A program made the translations under genes and the position numbers. A DNA stretch of 64,000 nt. Origin: Eutypella sp. D-1. Lineage: Eukaryota; Ascomycota; Sordariomycetes; Xylariales; Diatrypaceae. The DNA lies in contig JAJTTP010000011.1 of NCBI GenBank assembly GCA_023313575.1, forward strand, positions 806,001 through 870,000, read 5' to 3'. This document shows positions 10,567-21,866 of this stretch, piece by piece; positions within the stretch are counted from its first letter, which is position 1, and each line of letters starts with the position of its first letter. The notes below the pieces were generated by a model, which was given only the letters and a program-made list of their open reading frames with translations, had not been told where the DNA came from and did no database searches.

Positions 10567-13500
10567 GCGAGCTAGCGCCCCCCCGTCCTTGGGGTTTTCT
10601 TTTGGGTATATGCTGGAACAGGAGTTTTTACTCGGGATTTCTTCTTCTCTCTTCTTTTTTGTGAGGAGTAGTATCTGGAATAGCAACCGGGGCGTTTCTG
10701 ACGACTGTTTTTGTTTTTGGTATCATAGTTGAGGTTATCTGCCGCTGGCTGCATCGAGCACCGGCGGAATCGAAAGTGTGTTCCTGAAAACATCTCGTAC
10801 ATTCTCGTGAAATGCGAATCTACTGTGTCTACTCTTTATCGCGTCTCCTTACTACTTAAGCTTTATTCCCTTGTTTTTTTGAACGCCCGCCTCTCCCCGT
10901 CCCGGTTGATGCGATGCGATGCGCAGCCTAGAAATAACAAGATGCGACGCAACGACTTTCCGGTTGTCCCGCGTCGCTAGTCTCAAAGGACGATCATCAT
11001 CATTATATCTCGTGCATGAATACTTTCTCCTGGATACATATATACGTATGGGACATTGCTTCAATTAATCATGACCCTCTCCGATCACGTCGACCCACGT
11101 GACTACGAACCACTTCTAGACGGGGTCTCATTCTAGACAGTGGAGACCAATATGCCACTGTTTAACTCCCTCAACTATGTACGCAGCGTACATACCGGAG
11201 CAACCGAGCAAAAGAGATAACCTGTGTGTGAATCGTAAACACGAGAAATGGGTTAGTGGGTGGAGAGATCAGCCAGCAGTTATAAAAAAAAGGTCAGACG
11301 GGCTTCGGGGTTTCCTGTAGCATTTCGATCTCCTTTGCCGCAGCAACGCAACGGACAGGGACCCCCGACCGACTACACCAGGACAGATTTGGTGGAACGA
11401 GACTTGCGAGAGAGAGACGGCAGAGTAAGCGGAGCAGAAGGGTTGAAGCACGCACTTCTTGGCATTCGTTCTAATTCTGTGATTTCATGAGGTTGGGTGG
11501 GGAACCAGGACTGAGCTGCCGCTGCTGCTGCTGCTCAAGTTGTGTGCATCTGCTGATGTCCTGGTTGTCCTGGCTTGCTTGCCCTGGGCAGTCTCAGAGA
11601 TACGGAGGTACATCACGTATCGGATGGGGGCCGCTAGTCCGGAAAAGAGCCTTCGCAGCGCACAGCAACTGCAAGGGAAAATGCGTCGCACTAAAAAAGT
11701 CACCCTGCCCAATCACATACGGATAAAGTTCTGGATGTTACTACGTAAGTTTCGCGGATTCTTTTTTTGCGTGCCAAGTGCGCGCGCCGCCCCAGATCCA
11801 TGCCAAGGCCCTTAAGGCCCTTCCAAATCCACGGGCTCCACTTTAGTTAGACTACCTGCAGCAAGTACCTGAGTACCTCAACACTAAAGTGGAAAGACCG
11901 GGGGCCAGACGCCAAGATCCGGATTGGACCAATGATGACGTGCCCTGGCCGCCTTACCAAGATGGTCTGCATGCGCACTAGTATGGGCCGGTTGCCCTTC
12001 CAAAGGCGAAAAAAGGCTCCGATCTTGACTCTCTTCGGTGGCCCCGCAGCCGCGGCCTGGTTCCTTTGACGTCGTCAGGTCAGGTTAGGTTAGGCTGTTA
12101 GGTCACGTCGTTACTACTGTGGTCGTTTGGTCGTTTCCTGTTTGTCAATTGCCTGCTGGCCTGCCGCACGCACGGCCTGACGGCATTGGCAGCTCTCACC
12201 TCACCCCTGGTCCTGGCCCGCAAGCCCGCAGGTCGGACGACGGGTTCAAGGTTGAGCTCTCAGGGCTCTCTCTCTGCCTTGGCCCTGGGCTGATTTAAAC
12301 AAACCCCATTGCCGACGAGAGCGAACGCCCCCGTTTGTCCATCAAACCGCGTGCAGCTGCAGATAAAGGCCGGCAGTCCGTCAGCCCGTCGAGCAACCCG
12401 TCTTTGCGTCTTGCGTTGTTTGGCGGTTATTGCCGTCCGGGGGGGTCTGGGGCCTCTGGGGGCGCTTTTCCTGTACTTCCTGTTCGCTGGCATTCGGCCA
12501 TTCTTCCCGTTTGCTTCGCCTACGGTGTTGGCTTTTTCCATGCCACAGCCCCAGCAGCGTGTCCAGCCTGCTCATTAAGTCAATTGCAAGTTAACAACTT
12601 CATATCATAGGGATTCTACATAAATAAGTGTGGAAGGTGGCATCCAGTACTTTCGCACCTTTGTATGTAGAACGTTGAGTTTCCTCTCCATTTCCCTTTT
12701 CCGACTTTTCCATGAAGTACCGGAGCGAAGAGTGAGCGAGTTGCATTTCCGGAGCTTGCCCATCGGCGTCTTCCATGCCGTGTAGGTGGTCTGTGCATCA
12801 TGAGAGTCTTCAGGTACTTCGTACCTACTTACTGCTGATCGGCCGGTCTTACCCATTTCCTTTATGCTGATACTAATAGACCAAAGAGGAATAGCGCCAA
12901 AGCCAATCAATCCTGTCGCACTCTCTACAAAGTACCTGGAGACCTGACTCTCCAAAAGTCTCCAGTCTCCACTGTTCATCGGACAACCGACCAACCAGAA
13001 ACCTATACATCCCCGGCGCGCAAGCTCTCTCTCTTTCACTTTCTCCCAGGGCTCTTGCTTCCCTCTCTTTCTCTTGGTGTATGTGTGTGTGTGTGCTGTG
13101 TGCTCCTGCCTCACGGTTAGCTATTTCTATTTCTACCTGCATCCCCATCTCATCCACCCGCATCACTCCCAGGGCTCTCCTTCCACCCCATCCACATCCC
13201 AGACCAGACCAGACCAGACAGGACCTACCTGCATTGCACCTTCTTCCGTGTCCTCCCCTACCTACACATATTTCTTCTACCATTATCCTCCTCTTGAACT
13301 TAACCTCTTCCTCTTCTTTCAACTTCTTCTCCTCCATCACCATCTCTTCTCGTCCTTGTCTTGGGGGTTCAGTCTCACGGTCATACCCACTTAGAACTTA
13401 TCCCATCCACACTTTGGTCTACCTCCTTGTCCATCCATCACTTCTACGTCGTCGTCGATCATACACCTTCCTACCTCCCTACCTCCCTTCTACTACGCGA

Positions 13501-13777
13501 TAGACCTTCCTGTCTATAGCCACCACCTTGTAGCAATCTGATCACCTACTTATCATCTCTTCGTCTCTTCGTCCTCCCTTTCTGTGTATCCAAGGCTCAC
13601 TTCTCCCAGATCAATTGGCCTACCTAACCTTAAGCCTTCCACTGACACCGCCTCCCCTTCCTCCCCCGAGGTAGTAATCGTTCCAGGTCATCTCGTTGAA
13701 CCTGGCGTCTCGGTCAAGACCCCTAACCGTAGTTCCCGCATAGCCCACTGAACAACTTACTACTAACAGATTTCACA
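10567..13777. other. 3.2-kb intergenic with a pyrimidine-rich leader at its right end
   Basis: I find no supportable gene. The longest open frame (12605-13114, minus) has no recognisable motif and no conserved look. From about 13040 to 13777 the plus strand becomes strongly C/T-rich (CCTACCTACC, CTCCTCTTC and similar), with a (GT)n tract near 13079-13100. This fits a long 5' leader and core promoter of the gene starting at 13778. A TCAGGTCAGGTTAGGTTAGG direct repeat lies near 12075. Confidence 0.5.
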
Positions 13778-14713
13778 ATGGCGTCGTTCGACCGCACCTC
13801 GTCTCCCGTCCTCACCATGCCCCCGAGTGCTGCTCATCAAGGCGCGTTTGGCATGCCCCCCTTCCCCCGTCATCAGCCCTCTCTACTCGGCCGCAATCAG
13901 TGGTCTCGTATGCCTGTCCCTGCTCCTCAAGCGGCTGGTCGCAAGCGATCCAGAGATGAGGCCGCCATTAACCTCGATGTCACCGAGGCAAAGCTTGCAA
14001 CCATTGAGCCAGTCAAAGAAAAAGAGGACGAATGGGTCTATGGCCCAGGAATGACGCTCATTAAGTCACCCTCCTCCTACATAGCCAATGAGGGAAGCCA
14101 GTCAGGCACCTGGGTCGAGGACAAGTCCGCCGCAGAGCAAGCTCGCAGAAATGAAGAGGCTCGGGCAATTAATCAGCAAGAACGTCCTTCTCTTAGGAGC
14201 AGCAAGTCCCAGAGGCTTGACATGAAAGCCATCTCCATGTCTGGCAACGAGAGCAATGGCGCTCGAGTCAGCCCTACCCGTGACATCAACGCTTCCGTTC
14301 CCAACCCGACCAACAGCAGCCAGCCGATCGTAGACAACTTCACTCTTCATCTGGGCATCGGCTGGAGCCGCATTAGCACCGACGATCACATCCAAGCGGC
14401 AGCTCGTGGCTGGGCGAAGTACATCGAGAACCATTTCCCCGTCACAAACGTTCGCATCCATCTTGAGAGTCGGGGCCTCCAGTCCTACCTTGTTGAGGCT
14501 TCTGAAGGTTACTTCCTCTTCGCCGAGGATCTTCGTCAGGGCCAGTTCATAAGCAGAGATCTGAACCAAACTTTCGCGAACCTCAGGGCGAGCCCTCCTA
14601 TCTTTGAGGGGCCTGCTCCGATGTGCGCTGCCGAATCGCCGAGGCCGCTACAACCTGTGGTACCTCAGGCAGCGCCTGCCGTCCCCAGGGACATGGAGAT
14701 GGACATGAGCTGA
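13778..14713 (+). CDS. Conserved-looking protein of unknown function (311 aa)
   Basis: A single exon starting at TTCACAATGGCG, a good context. I do not recognise the family. Residues 1-55 are Pro/Ser-rich with a basic K-R-S-R-D patch near 49, which could act as a nuclear signal. Residues about 95-185 are polar and charged. The best-ordered part is about 190-270, with alternating hydrophobic and aromatic residues (I-G-W-S-R-I-S, A-R-G-W-A-K-Y-I, L-Q-S-Y-L-V-E-A, G-Y-F-L-F-A-E), suggesting a small alpha/beta domain. There is no signal peptide or membrane segment. Its roughly 700-base C/T-rich upstream stretch suggests a long leader and strong promoter, as seen in fungal regulatory genes. I infer a nuclear or cytosolic protein but assign no role. 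Confidence 0.75.
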   Translation: MASFDRTSSPVLTMPPSAAHQGAFGMPPFPRHQPSLLGRNQWSRMPVPAPQAAGRKRSRDEAAINLDVTEAKLATIEPVKEKEDEWVYGPGMTLIKSPSSYIANEGSQSGTWVEDKSAAEQARRNEEARAINQQERPSLRSSKSQRLDMKAISMSGNESNGARVSPTRDINASVPNPTNSSQPIVDNFTLHLGIGWSRISTDDHIQAAARGWAKYIENHFPVTNVRIHLESRGLQSYLVEASEGYFLFAEDLRQGQFISRDLNQTFANLRASPPIFEGPAPMCAAESPRPLQPVVPQAAPAVPRDMEMDMS

Positions 14714-17700
14714 ACAGTCGACAAAACATAAAAACATATTCAACGGGGCCAGGGTGTGGGCGTGCTAGCGTAAGGCTTGATGAGTGGCATCTTAGGGTCT
14801 AGGTGATCGGGATTCGGTGCGGGAGAGGACGTCTTTTTTTCGATTTCACAGTTGCATCTAAACAATTTCTAGGTCAAATGGGGATAATACGCCATCCACA
14901 TTCAAAAGGCGTTACAGAGATCTTTCTGTGGTTTTCGGGGTTCAGGGGGATATTTCAAACAGGTCGGTCTGTAACAACATGAATAGCTTTGTACCAATAA
15001 AAGTCTCGATGATTTCTTCATTACCGTATTGTAAACATCGTGATATCACAATATTTCGCTCATTCACACCTATAATGGTGGCGCAAGTTGCAAAATGTGT
15101 GATACGTAAAATATGGAAGTAAAAAAGGGCGCCCTTCGCCTTTTAAGTACTCCCGGGCGAGAATGCGATGGTACCTGACGGTCAAATTCTCGGTCGGTCG
15201 TGATTGGGCGGTATATATCCTGATTGACCGATCATCTGGGTAGGCAGGTAGGCCATTTGCCGGTAGCGAGAGAGCGATGGACCCCGTGCTGCCACCAGGT
15301 TGCGGAGTGGAGTGGGTTTCGATGGAGCCGACCAAACTTCCAAACCAGTCGGTCAATTCAATCCGGTCTTCGAGGCGGTGACGATTACCATTAGCAGAGC
15401 AGACCTTTTAGCCATGTGTGTGCGCGTGCCTTATGGTGTTGGTATGGGATGGGATGAGCTATTAAGTAGGCATAAGCAAATAACTACATATTTAGGGAGA
15501 TTCCATCTCTCCCCCTTGATTCTTCGCCTACTTCGAGGAACTACTGGTGTTCACAATAGCATAGAGGGTATTTTATATATGCGAGCTGCGAATACGAAGA
15601 TCAGTGTTCATATATAGGTACCGACTTGGCTACATCAGCGTATTGGGATTGGGTGGTGCAGTTTGGTATAGTTCAGTATATTATTAATGTAGTTCGCTAA
15701 GAGGGGGGGGGCCTCGGGAATGGAGCCCGCAAACAGATGTTCGATAGATGGGCGCGAAGAATGTGAAGGATTTGATTGCTCAATTGGTCGACCAACTTCA
15801 TGCTTGGTCTACTTCTCCGTAAGTAGGTGCTTAAGGGATGTCTAACTATCTGTCTACCTGTACGATCGCGGGGACTTTTATCGCTGATCACTTGAAAAGC
15901 AGGTAAGAAGAGTTCAGTAGCCCTAAGAATGACTCTATATCATCCACTCCTCCGCTCTCCCGCCCCTCCCTCTAAGTCTTAGGCACAGATTGATAGACAT
16001 AAGAATAAGTCAACGAACGACCTATCAATCCAAGACAAAGAAGATCTCAGATCGAAAGGGCCCGACAGGGAGGAAACGAATGGCTCCGACCAGCCGGTTG
16101 ATCTTTAGCCCCGTTACGTGATAATTGACTATTTTGTGCCGTTTCGAAGTAGCCAAAGGATTTCAGTGGGTGGGGTTTGATCGATTCTGGGTGATTCGTG
16201 CCTCTACCTACGGTGGTTAGGTGGACAGTGTAACGTCTTTACTCGAGGCATTCCTGCCTGTTGGGTGCTACCAGTTCCTCCCGCAACGTGCCATTCCCTT
16301 TTGTCATGACCTGGGGCCTCGATGATAGGTCGCCCCGGGTTCAGAGTTGAGGTTAACGGCTGTACATCGTATATAGTATACCTACGTTCGACGTCGCAAG
16401 GACAGACGGATCCGGTTTACGTTTGCGGCCACGCTCGTGCGCCCGGCCCAGTTAAGCTATTCAGCGATGTGACTTGGTGGTGATTGATAGAGAGGCAGGG
16501 CGACGAGAGAGAAGGATGGTGCGGTAAACATGCATGCATTTTGATTGGTATTTAGTTGCTCCCTCGATGCTGTGCACCCCCGTATTCAAGCCTATTTTGG
16601 TAACGAAAGCTGCTTGGAGAGTAGACAGACACATGCATGCATATACGCATATAAACAGCCAAGACGTTACGCAAGCAGTGAAGGAGAGAGGGTGTGTGCG
16701 TGAGAGATATAGAGAGCGCGAGACGCGCTTCAAGTAGAGGCTTGCTGATGTTTCTCTGTTGACTTGTCTCGTCTGCTTGCTGTGTTCTCTGTTTCCTCTC
16801 CTTTCCTTTTATTCTGCCTATGCTTTCACCCATACGACAGGGAATTCTGAAATCTCTTCTCTTTTCCACGTGCAAATGCGAAAGGGTCGCGTAACAGGAG
16901 ACCGCCTATTCTACAGCTCATCCTGGATATCACATGCTTGCCTTTCCTGCTATAATCGTCACTCGTCATAGTTGGCCACGGGTAGCCCATCCCCTCCCCC
17001 GAATATCCACCCCAAGCCATCTGAACCTGGCTGTGGCGAGGCCTCGAGCACCGCCTCGATGCAGGACAACAATTACAACAACTCATCAGAGGAATGAATG
17101 AATGCGCGAAACAACTAACTTGCCTTGCTTTCCCATGCCACGAACAAGTAACTAGAAAGGCCTGGACTAGTTGATGGGTAACTTGTTTTTCCTCGTGCCA
17201 GCCAATCCAGGTCGAGTCCGGGTTCCATCACGAGACGTTCGTTCACGGGATTTTCCCCGAAAGTCTTGGGCATTTCAAGGCCCTTCCCACATTTTCTTCA
17301 TGACGACTGGCATCACTCCCTCCCTCCCAGCCTATCCCGCTCGACTTATTTTATACCGGCCCCTGCATCCTTTTCCATCTCTTTAGCTGCACTAGCATCC
17401 ACCATACGCCGAACACGCCGCCGAACACGTTACCCGGACCGCGCTGATGAATAACTGGAGACGCCGGATCGTACCTTGGCGTTTCCTACCAGCCTATCCT
17501 ATTTACACTGACAGACTGCTTGACTACTTGACTGGGTCAGGTATTGCGATACAGCCCATAGCGGTAGTGCAATGCTGGCAACCCTGCTAGCTCTGACTAC
17601 CAATTACTTGTAACATAAACCCTGCTCGCCAGCCAACCAACGACTCGTCGCATGGCGTTTTTATTTTTTATTTTTTTCCATCTGTCCCCTGGATCTTGTC

Positions 17701-18173
17701 ACATTTGGTCTTCCCCACGCTCACTCTCTACCTGAACAGCAATTGGTATTTCTAACTCTTCTCTGGTTACCGCCTGGGAGGCCTTCACTCATCTCACGCC
17801 GTCGCTATCGCAACAAGACTTACCCTCACGAGGCCCAGTCGCACAGACGCGATATCCCCACGGGCGGGATAATTCAAGTTTAGGACTAGGACTAAATAAA
17901 ACTTATACTTAAGCTAAGCTGAGGCGAGCCGAGCTGAGCTAGACCTCGAGCTACTCGACTTGTCTTGGGCTCCCTCATTTGTTCACAAATTGTACGCTAT
18001 CGCACACGCCTACCGTCCGCATCTTGTCCATTCAGCTACAGGGTGGTATCATCGGCGGCGCCTCTTAGAGGCTCTACTTGCTTCCTAACCCGCCATCTCT
18101 TCACCCAATTTAGAGGAACGGATTCTGCCCCAGCAGCAAGAGAAGCAAGCAGGCGAGGGGGGAAAGTAAAGGC

Positions 18174-18192
18174 ATATATATATATATATATA
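18174..18192. repeat. (AT)n microsatellite
   Basis: Nineteen bases of alternating A and T in the presumed leader or promoter of the BTB gene. Confidence 0.9.
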
Positions 18193-18289
18193 CCTAAGGA
18201 AGATTATAAGAAAGGGAAAGGAAGCAGGGAGGAAACATTATTACGAAACGCCGATTCGAGTTTTTGGGAGCCTCCGCGCTGGACGTTGG

Positions 18290-18469
18290 ATGGCCGTCTT
18301 GTCGATCTATGCACACAAATATATCGAGCACGAGGACCAGAAACAGAGTATCACTATATACGACAACGATATAACCGCCACTATAATCGCCCTTCCCTGT
18401 TCACTGTCACGCACGAGGCGCTTCGTACTACTACTCGTAATCGATCTACTACCACCACCTACGCCCTAA
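18290..18469 (+). other. Candidate upstream ORF (59 codons) before the BTB gene
   Basis: An ATG in a favourable context (TTGGATGGCC) opens 59 codons ending in TAA at 18467-18469, 85 bases before the main ATG at 18555. The predicted peptide has no recognisable domain; it starts M-A-V-L-S-I-Y and ends in hydrophobic then proline residues. If the transcript start lies upstream of 18290, this ORF would be met first by scanning ribosomes and could damp translation of the BTB protein. The transcript start is not known, so this is tentative. Confidence 0.35.
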
Positions 18470-18554
18470 TCAAGAAACCAGACCAGTCCACAACCCTCAT
18501 CAGCTGCTACGTCGGAGATTTCCCACCGTACGCTCGCACGTACGGTCCGCATTC

Positions 18555-20651
18555 ATGGTCTCACAACCCGATGACCCGTACCCGTTCTCGTCCTCGCTGG
18601 CCCGCGGGGCGCAGTCCGTCGTCTCGACTCGCACTTCCGTGTCCTCGTCCTCCCACCACCACCATCCCCACTCGCACTACCAGGGGCAGCACCGGCCGCA
18701 CGCCTCCTCGCGGAGCAAGCGGTACAACCGCTCCCACGCCGGCGGCTCCTACTACTACGTGCCGCAGAACGAATTCCCCGTCTTCAGCCACTCGGGCGAC
18801 GTCGAGATCCTCGTCTCCGCCGGCGGCATCGAGAATCGCTACCTGCTCCACCGCCACACCCTCGTACGCTGCTCCGGCTTCTTCGAGGCCAGCACTAGCC
18901 GCGAGTGGTCCAAGGCCAGCGTCGTGGGGCCACCCGCGCTCGAACAGTCACAGCGGCCACCATCTCCGGCTTCGTCGAGGGCCTTACTTGCGAGGAATGG
19001 AGGGGGAGACGAAGTTGTAGCTGCCGATGGTGGGAGTACGATTGGTATCGGCGCCGGGTCTGAGGTAACGCGAGTAAACGGCGCGGACTCCCCGACACCA
19101 AGGAGGCGATGGCGGTACGAGCTTGACCCGGGCACCGAGGGCGATGATGTACCGATGCTCATACAGAAGGAACCCGACAGCGGTGGCGCTAGCGGCAGTA
19201 GCGGCGTCGGGCCGCCGCCACAGACGAGGTCGTTGTTCGGAGGCGGCAGCGGGGGCGGGAGCGGGAGCGGCGCAAGTGAATTGGCGAATACATCGGCCGT
19301 GCGCAACAAGTCGGGCCACTCGCAAACGCACTCGACGAACTCCTTTTTCCGATCCATGGCGAATTTATCTATAGGGTCATCGAGACACGACCGCGACTAC
19401 GGCACGTCGACTGTATCGCACAGCCTCAGCAGCAGCCGTCGGCACCGTATGCACCCTCATCAACAGCAGCAGCAGCAGCAGCAGCAGCAACTGGTCGAAC
19501 CGCCGACGCCGGCGCCGCCACAGCTCTCGCAGGCGGATGCGGACCTGCTGCGCGACTACGACAACCTGTTCCGGATCTTCTACAACTACCCGCCGCTGCT
19601 GGACGGGGTGAGCATCGCGGACGCATACGTGCAGTGCAAGTCGCTGCTGACGCTGGCGGACCAGTACGACGCGCTGGCGGTGGCGGGGCCGCGCGTGGAC
19701 CACCACCTGCTGCAGTTCCGAGGCCGCCTGTGGAAGCAGGTGGCCAAGTACCCGGTGAGCTACCTGCGCCTGGGCTACCTGGCGCGCAGCAAAGTCATCT
19801 TCCAGGAGGCGCTGATCCACGTGGTGGGCCAGTGGCCCGCGGGCGAGCGCAGCATCCGCCACCAGCTGCCGCCCGTCGTCCTTGACGTCATCGAGGACAA
19901 GGTCGACGAGCTCGAGGAGGCCGTCGCGCGCGTCGAGGCCCGCCTTTTCCGCCTCTCCCTCACCAATTCCCGTGGCGAGCGCGTCGCCCCTGCCTCGGCC
20001 TACCTCGACTGGCTTGCCGTCTCGCTTTTCCGCCAGTGGCTTGCCGAGAACACCTCGCCTGCACCGCCACCACCACCGCCAGCCTCCTCCGACCGGCGTC
20101 ACCACCACCACTCATCGGGCGGGGGCGGTAGCCACCACCGGTCGTCCTCATCATCCCGCAACGCCGGGAGCAGTTCCCTCACTGTCGGCGGGGGCGTGAC
20201 GGTGGCGGGTCCGCGGAATGCGGTGTCGGCGCCGGCGCCGGCGTCGCTGGCCAGCGTGGGGCGGACGTACCGGGTCCTAGGATCGACGACGACGACGTAC
20301 CTGGGCCACGATGAGTGCAAGCGGTTCCTGAAGCTGACGCCGGACCTGTACTCGCGGGAGAACCTGCGACGGTTTGAGAAGCGCATCGACGAGCTCAAGG
20401 CCGCCGCCCGCGAGGTCGTCCGCCCCCTCATGGGCAGCGGCCTCGAGCTCGAGGTCGAGTTCCAGGGTGCTGCTGCCGCTGCCCAGGAATCCGCGATGCT
20501 CAACCGCCGGAGCATACTGGCCGGCGCTGGTGCCGGCCCGGGCGGGGGAGGAGGCGGAGGCGGGACGGTGGTTGGGGCCAGCCTGACAAATTATCTCACC
20601 TGCGTCCGCGTCTACGACAGGGACCTGCCCTGGGACGTAGACGTGGATTGA
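18555..20651 (+). CDS. BTB/POZ-domain protein with a long insertion inside the BTB fold (698 aa)
   Basis: A single exon from the ATG at 18555. After a Ser/His-rich N-tail, the BTB start is seen at about 74-115: S-G-D-V-E-I-L-V, then Y-L-L-H-R-H-T-L-V, then S-G-F-F-E-A-S, matching the core where a fungal BTB protein describes its 'own-side' strand and helix. It is then broken by about 200 residues of Ser/Gly/Pro-rich sequence with a polyglutamine run (near 303-312). The second half resumes at about 327-385 (L-F-R-I-F-Y-N-Y-P-P-L, then L-L-T-L-A-D-Q-Y-D). A helical C-terminal domain follows, with a short coiled-coil-like E/K-rich part, His/Gly/Ser-rich loops, and the ending Y-D-R-D-L-P-W-D. Fungal BTB proteins usually mediate protein-protein contacts or link substrates to Cullin-3; the partner is unknown. 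Confidence 0.8.
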   Translation: MVSQPDDPYPFSSSLARGAQSVVSTRTSVSSSSHHHHPHSHYQGQHRPHASSRSKRYNRSHAGGSYYYVPQNEFPVFSHSGDVEILVSAGGIENRYLLHRHTLVRCSGFFEASTSREWSKASVVGPPALEQSQRPPSPASSRALLARNGGGDEVVAADGGSTIGIGAGSEVTRVNGADSPTPRRRWRYELDPGTEGDDVPMLIQKEPDSGGASGSSGVGPPPQTRSLFGGGSGGGSGSGASELANTSAVRNKSGHSQTHSTNSFFRSMANLSIGSSRHDRDYGTSTVSHSLSSSRRHRMHPHQQQQQQQQQQLVEPPTPAPPQLSQADADLLRDYDNLFRIFYNYPPLLDGVSIADAYVQCKSLLTLADQYDALAVAGPRVDHHLLQFRGRLWKQVAKYPVSYLRLGYLARSKVIFQEALIHVVGQWPAGERSIRHQLPPVVLDVIEDKVDELEEAVARVEARLFRLSLTNSRGERVAPASAYLDWLAVSLFRQWLAENTSPAPPPPPPASSDRRHHHHSSGGGGSHHRSSSSSRNAGSSSLTVGGGVTVAGPRNAVSAPAPASLASVGRTYRVLGSTTTTYLGHDECKRFLKLTPDLYSRENLRRFEKRIDELKAAAREVVRPLMGSGLELEVEFQGAAAAAQESAMLNRRSILAGAGAGPGGGGGGGGTVVGASLTNYLTCVRVYDRDLPWDVDVD
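19462..19491. repeat. CAG-rich repeat encoding polyglutamine in the BTB gene
   Basis: A CAA start followed by consecutive CAG triplets and a closing CAA encodes ten glutamines within the insert of the BTB protein. Length is likely to vary between strains. Confidence 0.85.
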
Positions 20652-21866
20652 AAGCGAAGAGAAGGAACGGATCAGATTATACTGAAGGAACGATAAACAA
20701 CGATGACGAGCGAAGCGAACGAACGAATGAAACGAAATGATAATGATGACGATGATGATGAGGCGTATCCACGGACGGGTAAAATGGCGGGTGGGGTTCT
20801 TCTACGACCGGTCCTAAGGATGAGTGGGGGTGATGGATGAGGGTTTTCCTCAACGCACATCACGACCCAACACACACATGATTTCTCACGATAAACCCTC
20901 ATATTAGGGGAGCACACTTTTCCCCCAAAATTATATACAACTCATGCCGTGCATGACGGAGCATTAAGAAAGAGCATTCGGAAAGGCAAGGAGGCAGCTA
21001 CAGGCCAAGGTCAAACACGACGATCCTGATGTCTATTTATCTGTATGCTCACCTGTCCCGCAAACGTCAAATCCCACCCTATCCCGAGTATACCACATGT
21101 CGTTGCTACTCAGTGAGTTGATGGGTGTATGTCGGTGGGTGGGATTATCTTTCTCTCCCTCCCTTCCAGCACGACGCATCCTGGACATAAGATGCCGTTG
21201 TGCTAGTTTTTTGTTACCTGTTTGTTACCTGTCTTGTTTCTCTTTCGACTAGCTCTCTTTAGGATACCCGTTTTGTCGTCTATGAATAGGATTTTTTTTT
21301 CTTTTTTTGGATGATATATGTATGACTCTACTACCTGCTTCGCTTCATCTTAACTCTGTATAGCCTCCTGAAAATAATGGACTGAATCTTTGCTCGCTTC
21401 TTCGTCTTGTGAACATCATATATGGCATATCTCTATACGCGGTTTTAGTGCAGGTCTCAACTATCATCTAAATGTAATAAGCGTGGTCGATATGAAGCAG
21501 CAGTCGCACCCATGTTTGTTTCAATGTATGTATTGTCCTCGTGTGCCACTGTCAGAACGCGAAACTATATTGTCTTCGATGCATTCATATATCTCAACTG
21601 GGTCAATCGTCTTGTCCCTTGGTTAACACTCGGCAGTTATATGACGTGGCAATAAACATGATAGTTCTATTCATGAGGGTCCGCCGCGGCCGGTAACATC
21701 GGCAGCGGCAGTGGTGTGATTCTAAGTGAGATATGGTAAGGATGTTTAGTCCGAGCGTCAGAACGAATGTGCACATAAGAAGTTGTCAGGATAACCCTTC
21801 TCTCCCAACAGCCATCCCCTTGCCCCCAATGCAGACAAACACAAACCCGCAACCCCGGACCTATCT
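20652..21866. other. Convergent intergenic
   Basis: 1.2 kb between the 3' ends of the BTB gene (+) and the unknown gene (-). AT-rich, with T-runs near 21290-21310 and a GAT-rich microsatellite-like patch near 20740-20765. No coding sequence recognised. Confidence 0.5.

Larger units (their letters stand above)
14714..18554. other. 3.8-kb intergenic upstream of the BTB gene
   Basis: No gene supported on either strand. The sequence is unremarkable mixed composition with short simple repeats, GA/AG-rich stretches around 16680-16730, and an (AT)n tract at 18174-18192. The part from about 17,940 to 18,554 probably includes the BTB gene's 5' leader. It contains one upstream ATG ORF (18290-18469), listed separately. 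Confidence 0.5.

Noticed and set aside
12605..13114. A 169-codon minus-strand frame in the gap before the orphan gene
   Set aside because: Its composition follows the C/T bias of the opposite strand; no motif or gene-like codon use, and no splice-compatible partner exons.
17965..19020. A 351-codon open frame overlapping the start of the BTB gene
   Set aside because: It begins at a TTG, has no early ATG, and its second half is an out-of-frame shadow of the BTB exon (Thr/Pro/Arg/Ser-rich).
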